Shown: positions 22,401 to 33,870 of the stretch, piece after piece
How the letters are laid out: each line of letters starts with the position of its first letter
Numbering within the stretch: position 1 is the stretch's first letter
Origin: Lingula anatina
Taxonomy: Eukaryota > Brachiopoda > Lingulata > Lingulida > Lingulidae
Length of the DNA stretch: 64,000 bases
Reading direction: 5' to 3'
Assembly: GCF_001039355.2 (NCBI RefSeq)
Contig: NW_019776102.1
Coordinates: forward strand, 275,747 to 339,746
Translations under genes and position numbers: made by a program
The notes under the pieces: generated by a model
Database searches by the model: none
The model's input: the letters and a program-made list of their open reading frames with translations, nothing else
Told to the model about the DNA's origin: nothing

Positions 22401-25400
22401 TCTTTTAAATTTCTTTTGGAGCTAACTAAATTCATTCCAGGCTTCGTGCGTGATGTCAAATTTCATGGAAGTTTGAATTTTTGTACATGACATATTTAGT
22501 CATTTAAAGCAGATCGATCATAATTTATTTTGAAATCTCCCTCTCCTTTGCAATGGCTTCAAACATACTAGCTTGCAGCAGTCTTTTTATTTGTGAAAAG
22601 ACATAATGTAGAATTGGATATTGTATAAATTTATTATATTCTCATTTACATGTCAAACAGTTTGCATTTAATGACAGGATTTGGATTGTTTGTTGGGTTG
22701 AACATTCATTTTGCTAAATGACCTCCAAAGGGCAAGCAACTCTTCCTTACCATGCCTTTTTACACTTTTTTTAAGGGATTTAAACTTACTTAAGCGAATA
22801 TGACGGAGTTAAAAATGCATTGGACTGTCAAAATTTGACTTAGTTCATTATGTTGATACCCAGGTGCTAGGAAAAAATAGGGTTGAATTCATAGTGTAGG
22901 AAAAAGAAGTATTTCTGTTGTTACCCTTATCTTTGTGTTGGTAACCAACCAGGTAAAAATGTCCAGACTTCACATTTATCGCTGCATGAACTGTGACACA
23001 GAATGCATAGGCTAGTGGACCTCTTACCTGGATGACCTACAGTGGGCAGGCTTAACACCAGATGACCTAGACAGAGCAATAGGAGGTTGGGGTTTAATGA
23101 CCTTTTGCTATATATTGGAAAGAAATGTGGTTGTTGAAGTGAGAAATTAGACTAGATACTGTAGATTTCTAACAATTCTCATAATTGTGATTTTGCCTTG
23201 ATTGCCCAACACATTGGTTGTCAGTATATTAAAGATACTTGTCCAGGTAGGATGAGGTGTGGACTGACATGTACAATTTGGAAGTGGGTCCTTTTTCTTT
23301 AACTAGATTGATATTGATGTGTTCTCTGCAGGGACTTTAAGGTCAAGCAGTTTGACAGGTTGATAAATTGATGTGTGCGCTGACAGCTCTATCTTCTTGT
23401 GTGCTTGTATTAATTTAGTGTTCTTATGTTTTATGTGCATGTGTGAGCCTTGGTTCCAGTGGGAGGATGCTGGGTTTAAAAAGGTATATAAAGTGCTTTG
23501 GACATTTTTTATGGTTTGCATAAATTCAGATGAAGTTGGGGGAAATGGGGAGGGGGGGGGGTACCAAAACATAGGTGAAAAAGGTCCAGATGTGATTTTT
23601 GATTGTGGTAGTTAGATATTGTGCCCTACCTTCCCACTGCCTTTACAATTTTTTAAACGAAAGACTTTTTATTTCTGTTGTCTGATAATTTCTTTTATGC
23701 TAACAGTGACCATCTGAATCTGTAAATTGGGATTATACTCTGTTCAATGTGCTAGGTGTGTCTTCAATGATGAGGAACTTTATATTGATTTATGTATTGA
23801 TATCTTAAATAGTGCATATAAATTATATTTGTTAGTTAGGCACCCACTTTGTTTTCTTATTTTCTGTATTAAGAGTAAAAGAGTAGTAATAAATGAAGGT
23901 GGAATCATGGCTTTTCCCAGCGAACTGTCCAGCCGTCATTTGGGCGGCTGCTGGTATCACTGGACTGGACGGCCACCATTTTCAAAGACAGCTGGATGGC
24001 TAATAATTTTTTGAAACATGATGGCTTGGACTACATGAAATTTTGTAGGGAATTACAGGTGATAATTTTGGATGGCCTGGGAAAAGCCCTGCTTGGAATA
24101 GTAGATGAATTGGATGTTCTTCTGAAGTGTTGGTAACCCATTTCCATCTTGAAAATAGATTAGAAAAAATGCAAAAGCTTCTGCAGCTTTCACAAAGTTT
24201 TCTTTTGGGATTTGTAATATTTTACTCACAAAGTATGGAGTGAACTGCTTGTTTTGTAAATTTAGTGAGGGAGACTAGTAGTAGTAACCTCTTTCATGTG
24301 AGTTTACATTTGGTGAAATAGAGGAAAGGACTTGATAAGTGAAGCAGTTGCCTTACACAGACACTGGCTATAATATGGGTATTGGTATACCTGCTGTGCA
24401 GTGGTGGATTAGGTGTTGTAGATTACACTTCAGGAAGCCAAGTGATAGGCTTTGTTAAAAAGGTCAGCAACGAAAGAAGAGAATATGCAGAACCATGACA
24501 CATAAGTATGACATTTAAACTATGATTAAAATATTAATTTTAACATTGTAGATGAGGTTTATTTGCTGCATTAAAAACAGGAAATTCATTTCCCAGAAGA
24601 TGTGTTCATTTAAATGAAGGGGTGGAGCCACATTAGTAGTGAACTCCCTATCAATCGAAGGCCCCCTCAAGAGTAGCCTCAGGTGCTTTTATTCATCAGA
24701 AGTTTAGTTACTTTTTTCACTCTTTGGTGTAGCCAAAGTAGGTAGGGGTTCTATAAGTTAAATTGCAAAAATAGAACTGTTTGTTTGATTTGTTCTTGCT
24801 TTATTGTATAGATAAGCAAGTGACAGGAATCAATCTTTGTTATGAACAGTATATTCAGGCCCCTTCTTGCCAGTTGAGTAACAGTAATGGCATTATGTAA
24901 TCTCCTTACATATATGAATCGATTCTTTTTCTGTGTAATTTGATCAGCATTTAGGATTTTAAATATCTTCATCTACCACCTACGTCAAGCTGACTTCTCT
25001 GCTTGGGAATGCTACTAGCTATAGTATGCTGTGAATATTGAATTCAGTTTGTGACTAGAATACTTGGTGGGAGATTCTAGTCCATTGATACTTAAATTCA
25101 TTAGCCTTAGTCATCCATGTCACAAGTATGTCACCACCCAGGAAAGTGATTTTTAATGGAGGTGTATGTGGAAGTAATAAAAAAAACTCCAGTGAAGTAA
25201 TGGATCCCAAATGAGAAAAAAGCCAGAATGTTTTCATAGCCAAAGAGGCTTCTTGTCAATGCCTGTCATGTTCATCAACAAAGATGGAATGGGGAGCATA
25301 TATTTACAGGAATTTTGTTGAAACTAAGTACAAAAGATACCTGCCTGAATTTGAATGAGCTTTGCTGTATGAAAAGTTGGATTTTTGTAAAATTTTCTGT

Positions 25401-28400
25401 GTAGCTGAGTATTTAAGTATTTTTATGCATTGAAAAAAATTTTCAAATAGGTTGAATTTTATATGCAAAACATATATCATTTAGGTTAAAAAGGGATACG
25501 TTGCTAGTCACTTGTCACATATTCTTTTTTCTATGATTTTAGGCTCTTCAGAACAAGAGCTAGCTACCAAAACGCTGCAGATCCAGTCGAAGAGATTCTA
25601 CCTGGATGTTAAACAAAACAGAAGGGGGAGATTTATTAAGGTTGCAGAGGTAAGAAAGCCTTGTGTATAAAAAAAATAACAGTATTAATGATCAGCATTG
25701 AAGGTTGAGAAGGTTTAAAGGAGCCTCTTTAAAGAGTGGTAATGCAAAAAAAGATAAAACGTGTGAAATTTTCTTCTCAGAGCTACATATGTTTAATGGA
25801 ACATTTACATGTGAGAGTATGCGACTAACTGCCTATGCTGTTTCAGGTTGGAGCAGGAGGAAAGAAAAGCCGTCTTCTCTTGGCCATGTCCACAGCAGCA
25901 GAGTTCCGGGACCATCTGACGGAATTCAGTGAACACTATGCATCTCTTGGTAATAAGAATTAACTAAAGGAATGGTACATTTCTTTTGCAGCACACGGTA
26001 TTGAAAGTTTCCTGTTGTTTGTGCTGCACAAGAAATGGGATTATTAAGAGATTAACTGGTTGGTTAGAAACAGTACATGTTTAATGGAAATAATGAGTGC
26101 GTTTTTTCTTAACTTTTCTTAAAATACATTAAAATACATTTTATTAAATATTTCTTAAAATATATTAAAATATAATAATACAGAAGAAGAGGTGGAGTAT
26201 TGCACCAAATTTCAATGTTTCTCTGTCTAATCTGCTAGTTGAACTCTATTGACTACAAATTGATCATATTGTTTGTTTGTTTAGTGTTACAGTTTGTACT
26301 TATTTTTATTTTTGGATTGAGTTTTACCTTATGTAATGATTATGTAGTTAAAGTCTATCATTTAACTAACAATTTCTCATTTTAACAGTAAAACTAATTT
26401 AGTGCCAAATGATTGAAATTATTGAAATTTTTTGACAGACCTTTCACTTTTCAGACTTATGTGTTGAACAATGAAAAACTAACATGCTTAGGGGATGCTC
26501 ACTTAATAAGTAATTAATTTGAAAGAAGCGTGATTTGATAATTTTCGTTGGGGAAAAAATTACGACCAAACAAACTTGGGAAATATTCTGTTTCGATGAA
26601 GTATCATGATCTTGCTCCACTGTTAATGGCATCTGCTGGTTGAATATTAACTGGAAGTCCTTCCTCCACCTGTCCAGTGGGAAAGGCTGGCTCACCATGC
26701 TGGAATACTCCCATGGGAGCTCCAACTCTTGGTTTCTGTGAGTTGGACTCTGAGAGGTGGACTGTGCTGCTGTTTCTTGATCACTTTCCTGATCCTCCAT
26801 TTGGTGCACAATAACATTATAGTCTCAAGTGATAAATTGTTATGTCCTGGGAAATCTTAAAATGGTTCAATATTCTGTTCAATCCAAGCTAATGCAATCT
26901 GGTGGATCCAAGTGAATTGAAATTCCTCTATACGTTTACTTTTTCAGCTGTTTAAAAATAATTAACAACAGTTCATTTCAGTGCCCACCATTAAATATCC
27001 TTTTGGCCTNAACTGGAAGTCCTTCCTCCACCCGTCCAGTGGGAAAGGCTGGCTCACCATGCTGGAATACTCCCATGGGAGCTCCAACTCTTGGTTTCTG
27101 TGAGTTGGACTCTGAGAGGTGGACTGTGCTGCTGTTTCTTGATCACTTTCCTGATCCCCCATTTGGTGGACAATAACATTATAGTCTCAAGTGATAAATT
27201 GTTATGTCCTGGGAAATCTTAAAATGGTTCAATATTCTGTTCAATCCAAGCTAAGGCAATCTGGTGGATCCAAGTGAATTGAAATTCCTCTATGCGTTTA
27301 CTTTTTCAGCTGTTTAAAAATAATTAACAACAGTTCATTTGAGTGCCCACCATTAAATATCCTTTTGGCCTTAAAAGGTCATATGATTCTAAACAGAACA
27401 TAAATATGTTTCATGTTAAGTTGATAGTCATTTTTTTTTTCAATTAGTTTGTTGCTTTTTATATATGCCCTAAATTACATTTACAAATGAACGACACAGT
27501 AACAATTCACAGTGGAGTTTTCAAAATCTTGTTTAGGGGAGGTAAAGCTAGGTATTACATGTAGGAGTATGTGTAAGTATATGACCATGGCTTCTTGGGT
27601 AAATGATGCATGCAATGGCATTATGTGCTAACATTTTTTCTGACTGATTGCATGTTCTTGATTATTTTCAGTGTTACTGAATTTTGATTAAAGCCATCCT
27701 CCTCTGCTACAGCTTTCTTGCCATGAAGTATCGTAACTTGGTGGCTGCTTGGTTGTTGTTTTTTATGAAACCTTCTTTCTTACTTTCAGGCCCAGAAAAG
27801 ACTGTCCATTCTGATGAGGAAGAGGGTAAGTTGCTATTGACCTTGGCTTGACCTTGATCTACTAATAATTTTTGCTTTTCTAATGTTTTAACTTGTTTGT
27901 TGAAATGGGGAACTATTTTGTTCACAGGCCCTGCCAGTACTGACAACCTTCCTGAAGATGGCAAACTGAAAAGTGAGACCATGGTCAAAGACAACAGAAG
28001 ATATTACCTTGATTTAAAAGAGAATGCCAGGGGTAGATTTTTAAGGGTAAGAATAATTTTCAGAAACATATTGATATTAAGACCAGATGGCCTTGTGTCT
28101 GCCTCTGAGCTGGAGTTCGATCCTGTCCAGGGACATACGAGTCCTTCATAAATGATACCTGCTGTCTCCTCACTTGGCACTTAAGGGTTGAAGCAGGGGT
28201 AAAGGTCCTGGTCTTGCAGTGAAAGATATTGTTCATTTACTAGCATTCATCACCTCATACTGCAGCTGGGCTTTTTCCTCCCCAGAAAGCTAGAACGTCA
28301 ACACCCAGTCTGTATCGGGGCCAAAAATTGACAGGCATCTAATGTAAACCACACCGATATATGTATGTGGAGTGCAGTATACAAGAAGTGGATTTTACTT

Positions 28401-29586
28401 TGTTTTACTTTACTTTATTAATGTCTCACCTATTTCCCCTTCAAGATCTGAAATATATAGAGAATTTTAAGAATGGGATTCAGGATATCACTTCTTAAAC
28501 TAAAACATAAAAAAATTTTTTTTCAATTGTATTTCTTCACAGGTATCACAAACAATTCCTCGTGGAGGGCCTCGTTCACAAATTGCAATCCCAGCCCAGG
28601 GTATGATTGAATTTCGTGATGCCCTTACGGATCTCCTCGATGAATTTGGCACAGATGACCATGGTATGTATTTCCAACAAGGTCAGTGACAGTGAGGTTC
28701 AGTTCAGCAAAATCTGCTCCCTCAAGAGTCAGTCTGTCATGCTGCCGTCTGATTCTTAGCTTAACTTCCACACTTAAAACTTATGTGTAGCATCTGAGCA
28801 TTTGGATTACATTATAGATATTTTCTGAACATGATAAACTATTTTGTGGCATGGAATTTTTTTAAATTATTATGTTTTTGACATTTTAGAGCCTGCTGGA
28901 GATTTACCAGAATCAAGGTCTTTGAGAACAGAAAATAAAGTGTTCTACTTTGATGTTGGTCATAACAGACGTGGGGTGTTCATGCGGGTTTCAGAGGTAC
29001 AGGTTTGTAATCGTGTTTTTTATGCTTTAGAAGTTGACCTGTTGCCATTTGTATCCAACTTTTTTACTTAATTTTCATATCTGCAGTTACAACAAACTTA
29101 AACAAGACTTTTTCTTGTTTTTATTTTTAATATTCAACTAACCCATAAGTCACATTTGCCTGTTCAATTTTTATTTCAAATATAAGTTAATTTAGCTAAG
29201 CATTATAATGAATTGTTTTGAAAAATTGTCTATATCTTTCCTTGTAGAGTCTCAGGTACATGAACTTGTGTATCAACAACTAGTCTAGAGTTTAAAACTG
29301 GTAACTTAAAGATAATTTGTTTTTTTTTTTTTAAATACACCAGGAACAGAGTTCAGTGCGTTCACTTTTGTTAGCAAAGTAATATATGTACATAACTGAA
29401 AGTATTATCCCAATTTGGTACAGTGTAAAGGAGACTATTTTTTGTTTCTCGCAGGCCCGAAACAGTTTCCGCACTGCCATCACCATTCCAGAAAGGGCAT
29501 GGACAAGATTTCGGGACATCTTCAATGAATTCTTGGAAAAAGGTGGAGAGCAAGATGTTGATGAACCAGAGGAGAGCAGCAAATAA
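18096..29586 (+). CDS. PURA: Pur-alpha type single-stranded DNA/RNA-binding protein
   Basis: Exons: 18096-18135 (or 18141), 25543-25649, 25847-25949, 27790-27825, 27928-28046, 28543-28663, 28890-28996, 29455-29586 (stop TAA). Three PUR repeats are visible: repeat I with [20 protein letters not shown] and [14 protein letters not shown], repeat II with [17 protein letters not shown] and [15 protein letters not shown], repeat III with [20 protein letters not shown]. The family binds purine-rich single strands and mRNA and acts in transcription, replication and mRNA transport; repeats I and II form the nucleic-acid-binding unit and III dimerises. Protein length is about 254 aa with a short acidic tail instead of the long glutamine-rich end of vertebrate PURA. 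The first exon ([13 protein letters not shown]) is assigned from its resemblance to the vertebrate start MADRDSGSEQ and from phase 1; it lies 7.4 kb before exon 2. The 36-bp exon 4 lies in the linker between repeats I and II. Confidence 0.92.
19343..19416. repeat. (TA)n microsatellite
   Basis: About 37 uninterrupted TA units inside PURA intron 1. Long enough to be unstable and to be miscounted in assembly. Confidence 0.97.
19623..20228. mobile_element. Non-autonomous DNA transposon with 8-bp target duplication and a RecQ-like helicase fragment
   Basis: The element starts CACCCTGAGCTTCAGAG and ends with its inverse complement; the inverted repeats extend about 78 bp with few mismatches. It is flanked by TCCACTAT at 19615-19622 and again at 20229-20236. 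Eight-base duplications fit hAT, P or similar superfamilies. The interior (about 19908-20057) keeps an open stretch reading [18 protein letters not shown] and [15 protein letters not shown], which is the Q-motif and Walker A region of RecQ-type helicases, closed by a TGA. No transposase is present. Confidence 0.9.
19908..20060 (+). pseudogene. RecQ-like helicase fragment inside the transposon
   Basis: Roughly 50 codons. LKPEQ followed by [10 protein letters not shown] matches the start of the helicase core (glutamine contact and Walker A lysine). Everything after motif I is missing; the frame ends in TGA at about 20058-20060. It looks like a captured exon piece carried by the element, not an active gene. 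Confidence 0.7.
23906..24091. mobile_element. Short hAT-like element, 186 bp
   Basis: Ends are inverted: CATGGCTTTTCCCAG at the left and CTGGGAAAAGCCCTG at the right. The flanking octamers GGTGGAAT and CTTGGAAT agree at six of eight positions, which fits a decayed 8-bp target duplication. An internal inverted part (GTCCAGCCGTCATTTGGGCGGC and TGGACTGGACGGCC) adds secondary structure. No coding capacity. Confidence 0.6.
26649..27009. repeat. Left copy of a 361-bp duplicated block at an N gap (PURA intron 3)
   Basis: Matches 27011-27371 base for base except for about seven substitutions and no visible indel. The only base between the copies is N (27010). This is what an unmerged contig overlap of two haplotypes looks like. 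Confidence 0.85.
27011..27371. repeat. Right copy of the 361-bp duplicated block
   Basis: Starts AACTGGAAGTCCTTCCTCC and ends CCTTTTGGCCTT like the left copy. Sequence beyond it is unique. A reverse-strand frame crossing the block (26444-26809, containing [20 protein letters not shown]) has no recognised domain and lies inside a PURA intron. Confidence 0.85.
28080..28400 (+). mobile_element. Candidate tRNA-derived SINE in PURA intron 5
   Basis: The 5' part reads TGGCCTTGTGTCTGCCTCTG then GAGTTCGATCCTG; the latter resembles an RNA polymerase III B box, with an A-box-like stretch upstream. It is followed by a unique-looking body (TTTTTCCTCCCCAGAAAG) and a T/A-rich tail (TTTTACTTTGTTTTACTTTAC). 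Lengthwise it fits a SINE. No second copy was recognised in the window and no target duplication was established. Confidence 0.35.
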
Positions 29587-32500
29587 AGAAGTATTCACAA
29601 TTGACAGAGGGAATGTGCACAGGTGATAGCTACAACACACTAGATGGCGCTGGCTGTCCCAGCATCGGAAATGTAAAGGGATCAAGGGGACTTCTGATGA
29701 TGTCCAAATTTGTCTGCCCTGTCTTTGTATGTCCAAGGCCCTTCTAATAAGATGATGCACTGTAAGGAAAGACTCCAGATGAGAAGGAATGTGAAAACAA
29801 TTTGATGGAGACACTGAGCACCAGGATAAGAGAAACATGTCGATTCACTGTCCTATTGAGAGTGAACTTCCACAATGTTAAAGAGACCACCATCAGCTCA
29901 TTCCTCTCTTTCCTATTTTTCTTTCTGCTATCATAAAATGAAGCACATTTCCTTTGTCCAGAAGCAATAGGATAAAGCGAATATTGGATCAATTTCCTGT
30001 TCATTCACTATTTGTGGAGAGTTCTTCAGTAATTAATGGATAAAATTGGTATTGACTAGAAGTTTTGCAAAGTGGTAGTAGGACAGTTGATTGGGAGGGG
30101 GACAAGTTCATTTTGTAATTGCTTGTAAGTTGACAGTTGCCCTATACTTCATATTGTACAATTGCTATAGATATTGTCACAACAGCACTGATACAGATGA
30201 GCAAGTGCTGTTGATGACAAGCTACTGTAGTGCTCTGGGTTTTAAGTGAGATATACCCACCATCTTGCAAGTAATTCAAAGGGACTGCCTGTATTGGTTG
30301 AGGCTCTCACTTCTTATCAGCAGTATATCGTTGTATCCACAGCCTAGATTGTGACACAGTTAGGTCAGGTACCTAATGTTCTTAGTATGTAGCAAGTAGT
30401 TCAGTCCTTGTGGAAAGTGAGAGCCCATTTAGTTTGCTGTGTTTGCTCGAAACGTGTACCTGTGATTGGCTGGTTTTTCTGTCCAAATTTCTATTCGAAG
30501 ACTTCCCTTTGAGTGATCACTTTTCAGTGTTGGTGTTCCATTGCAACTTGGTGATGTGAGGGTTCTTAGTGCTTAAGAAATGTGCATTGCATATCACACA
30601 GATTGTGTTGGAAGTATCTTCTTGGTTTAGTTTGGGCTATTTTAATTTCTTAGGCTGTACATTTAGCAATCCTTGCATGGGATAAACAGCAACATTGTCT
30701 CAAGATGCTGTAGTTATTATTATTATTAAGTTGTTGGATTATAATGAGGAAGAAATATTAATTTACATTCAGTCATGAAGCAAGTTATGATTTGGATAGA
30801 AGGCATCGTTAATCAGAACGATTACTGCATGCAGTTCCACATTTTGTTAGATATATATTTTATTTAAGTTTTAGAAGGTAACCAGGGTCAGAACAGTCAA
30901 GTAAAAAATGGCCAGCAGTTGAAATGCTATTGAGATGGTAATGCCACATCTGAATGCACACAGAAAATTTGATCAGTAATCGGAGGTGAAGGGAAGGCTC
31001 AAGAAAAGCAATTTAAAAAAAAAAACGTATCACTGCCATGATTTCATGAAATCTATGAATATGTTATGATTTAGAATTAATTTTGCATTGTACTTTTCTG
31101 TTCTGACTTGATCATCTTGGTAACTTCCAGGTGAATTAATCTGCATGTGGACTTGTGAAGTATAAGAATGATGCAGTCTGAGATGTTCATCAACTTTTCT
31201 GTGCCATTAATCTTGAATAATGCAGTTGCAATCAAACCTAAGTTATTAGGCATATAAGAAATTTGAAAATTGAGAGACCAAGAAAGCAAATGGCAGTAGT
31301 ATCCATGAAAAGTGATTATTGATACTGCATCCGGATTTCTTTCATGTCATTTTCTTTTATTTCAGTTTTCCTGCAGTTTAAAGTTACCCAAAAAACAATT
31401 TTTACTATTTTAAGTGAACTATATTTTGTGCCGTTTCATATTTATATCCTTCAAGTTGAAGACAGTTAGCTAAAAGCACTCTATACATTGTAATATTGTT
31501 GTCTTGACGAAAGGGGAGGGGGTTTATTATTCTGAGCACAACACTACTGTAAGGAGGTTAATATTGCATGTTATAATGAAGTGGAATAGCAGTGCATCCC
31601 TTCATTACCCTTTCCTAATATGAAAATAAGCTGAGAATACGATTTATTGGAAGTTTACAACTGTTATTATTAATTAGTTGTTTATTGCCCTCTAGAATTC
31701 CTTGTTATGTCTATATTATTTAGTTGGTTGGTGGGGCTATGTAATAATAAGCATCAACATCCTGTGATCATATACCTACTTGATACAAGGAGGCCCCAGA
31801 TCTGTATTTTTGTATTTAGTGTCCATTTGGATGAAGAGTGCGTAGTGGTATCTATAGTTATACTACTATCACCTTCAGAACTTGTTTAAACTTGTTGTGC
31901 AAATTATTGAATATAACACAAATCTTTAATGTATTCTTGTATTGTTCTTTTTTATAGCCTTTAAACTTCTTTGATATTGTCTTGGGCAGCTTTTATTTTA
32001 CCAAATTCTCCAACAGCATTTCATGGAGTACCCGCTTTTGACATAATTGTTTGGTCACGATGGGGGAATTTGGTAATAGATTAACATGCATCTTCCTCTC
32101 AATTAAATTGTCATCATTTATTATACCAAAGTCTGGCATACAGTAAAAAAAAAATTACATGAGAGATTTTGCAGGTTGGTTCGTAAAGGTTCTAATACGT
32201 GGAGAATTAAATTCATAAAGGGTTACTCTGTAATATTTTTCATTGCAATTTTAGGAGGGTATTAAAATGGAATTGTCCAGATTATTTGAGAAAGCATAGC
32301 AATTTCTAAGTAATACCTTGGTAACTGCTATGTGATACAGTTCCAAGTTAATATGATCTTACAAATTGGGCCCCAATTTCAGTGTAATAGGGATTAACAA
32401 AAATTTAGTAAGATTTGCCCTTAGCAAACATGTTTATATCCTCTCGTCAACAGGATGACAGATTGCACGACATCCTGCATAATCTTACATATATTAATAA

Positions 32501-33870
32501 GATTGGCCAATTACATGGCAGTTAATACTACTTGGAAAACAATAGAATTTTAACATGGTTAACAGCGACTGTTGTGGTCCCCAGTTAAATGCTTTGAAGT
32601 AATTAGGGTTTCCAAGCATCTCGTCGCTCAGAATTATCACGATTTTTTTTTTTAATCTGCATTACACAATTTTGGGACCATTTCCACAGATATTTGGATC
32701 AATCTATCTCCCTGGGGAGTCTCACCAAATTGCTGTCAACTTGACCGGTTTAAATGCCTGTCATGCCTAGTAAAGCTGTTAAGGGGTAATTATCTTTACC
32801 CCTAGCAGATTCAATAGACGTGACAGACATTTAAGTTGGTTAGTTGCTTACAATTTAGTGAGACTCCCCAGGGAGTTAGATCGATCCAGATGGATTGATC
32901 TAGGCATAGGAACTGTCTTTTATTGTTAAGTTTCTCACAAAACATTTGAATTATTTTTAACATCAGTAAATTTCTCTACTGGAAAAAATTACTTTAAGCA
33001 ATCCAAGCCAGGAATTTGAAAACATTCAAAGTGCATGAATTGCTTCTTGATGAACTTATTCGAGGGTAATTTTAACGTTCAAAACAATGACCACAATTAA
33101 TATCACAAAAAATTATTGTATCCACTGTCCCTGTCCAATCTGGGAAGTCTACCATCTTGGTGTGGTTTGAAAATTTGATAAACTGGGTTTTTTTCAAGTT
33201 ACATGTTCATATGCCATTTTATAATAAAAAATTGAATAACAAGAAATTGTCATTGAAAATCTTTATTATTCATAATGATTTAATCTTATGCAACTTATTA
33301 AGGAGGAACTGACAGACTTAAGTATTGTAATGAAATTGTCCTTGCTTTAAAAGTTATCAAAAAACCAAACAAATAAAAACCTACCATTAGAAGTGGTTAC
33401 ACACTGTAGTTCCATGACATACCACTTGCCACTGGGCAGCAAACAATACTTACTTTGTGACACAAGTTCCAAAAATATCTTAGATCTAATTAAAAAAAAA
33501 AAAAATTCTTCGTAGCTTTTATACAAATCCTGCAGGACAGTAAGTTTCCAGAGAAGATTTATGCTGAAAAAGACATGGCCTTGTGCAATGCCAAGTGCAA
33601 AACAAAAATCAAAGCCAGCATCTCCTTTGCAGAAAGACCAGTACAATCCTGAAATATCACCAGCTGTGTGCAATGCTGGCAGTCAGCAGAGGTGCAATGC
33701 TGACACAATACAAGGATTAGATCATGTTATACATGGACCCTTGGTCTCCCACTTGATTATCCCTGTTGAAAAAATAACCATTTGTATCCTAACAGTTCTC
33801 TTATTGAAATATTTTAATGCTTTTTTAAACCTCAAGTAAATAAGTCTTTATTAATTATGTACAAAAAACA
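29587..33870. other. 3' region between PURA (+) and SNRPA (-)
   Basis: No supported coding region over 4.3 kb. The first part is probably the PURA 3' UTR. A palindromic element lies at 32676-32914. The frame 33561-33839 is open by chance: it has repeated GTGCAATGC words and no domain. TTTATT motifs at about 33262 and 33850 could be the poly(A) signal of the reverse-strand SNRPA gene. Confidence 0.5.
32676..32914. mobile_element. Palindromic MITE, copy 1 of a two-member family
   Basis: Inverted ends contain TCCCTGGGGAGTCTCACC at the left and GTGAGACTCCCCAGGGAG at the right, each followed outward by a GGATCAATCT / AGATTGATCC-like block. The centre has GGGGTAATTATCTTTACCCC, itself a palindrome, and a GCCTGTCATGCCTAGTAAAG / GACGTGACAGAC inverted pair. 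The copy at 55231-55455 shares all these parts. Exact ends and target duplication are not clear. Confidence 0.7.

Larger units (their letters stand above)
18142..25542 (+). other. Large first intron of PURA
   Basis: About 7.4 kb without supported coding sequence. It contains a (TA)n tract at 19343-19416, an 8-bp-target transposon at 19623-20228 and a short element at 23906-24091. Small frames (for example 21571-21849 reverse, 21951-22217 forward) have no recognisable domain and no splice context. The rest is AT-rich single-copy-looking sequence. Confidence 0.6.

Noticed and set aside
26444-26809. Reverse ORF of 121 codons with [16 protein letters not shown]
   Set aside because: No recognised domain, lies in a PURA intron and is partly repeated only because of the assembly overlap; not enough to call a gene.
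33561-33839. Forward ORF of 92 codons
   Set aside because: Low-complexity, repeated CAATGC words, no splice or family support.
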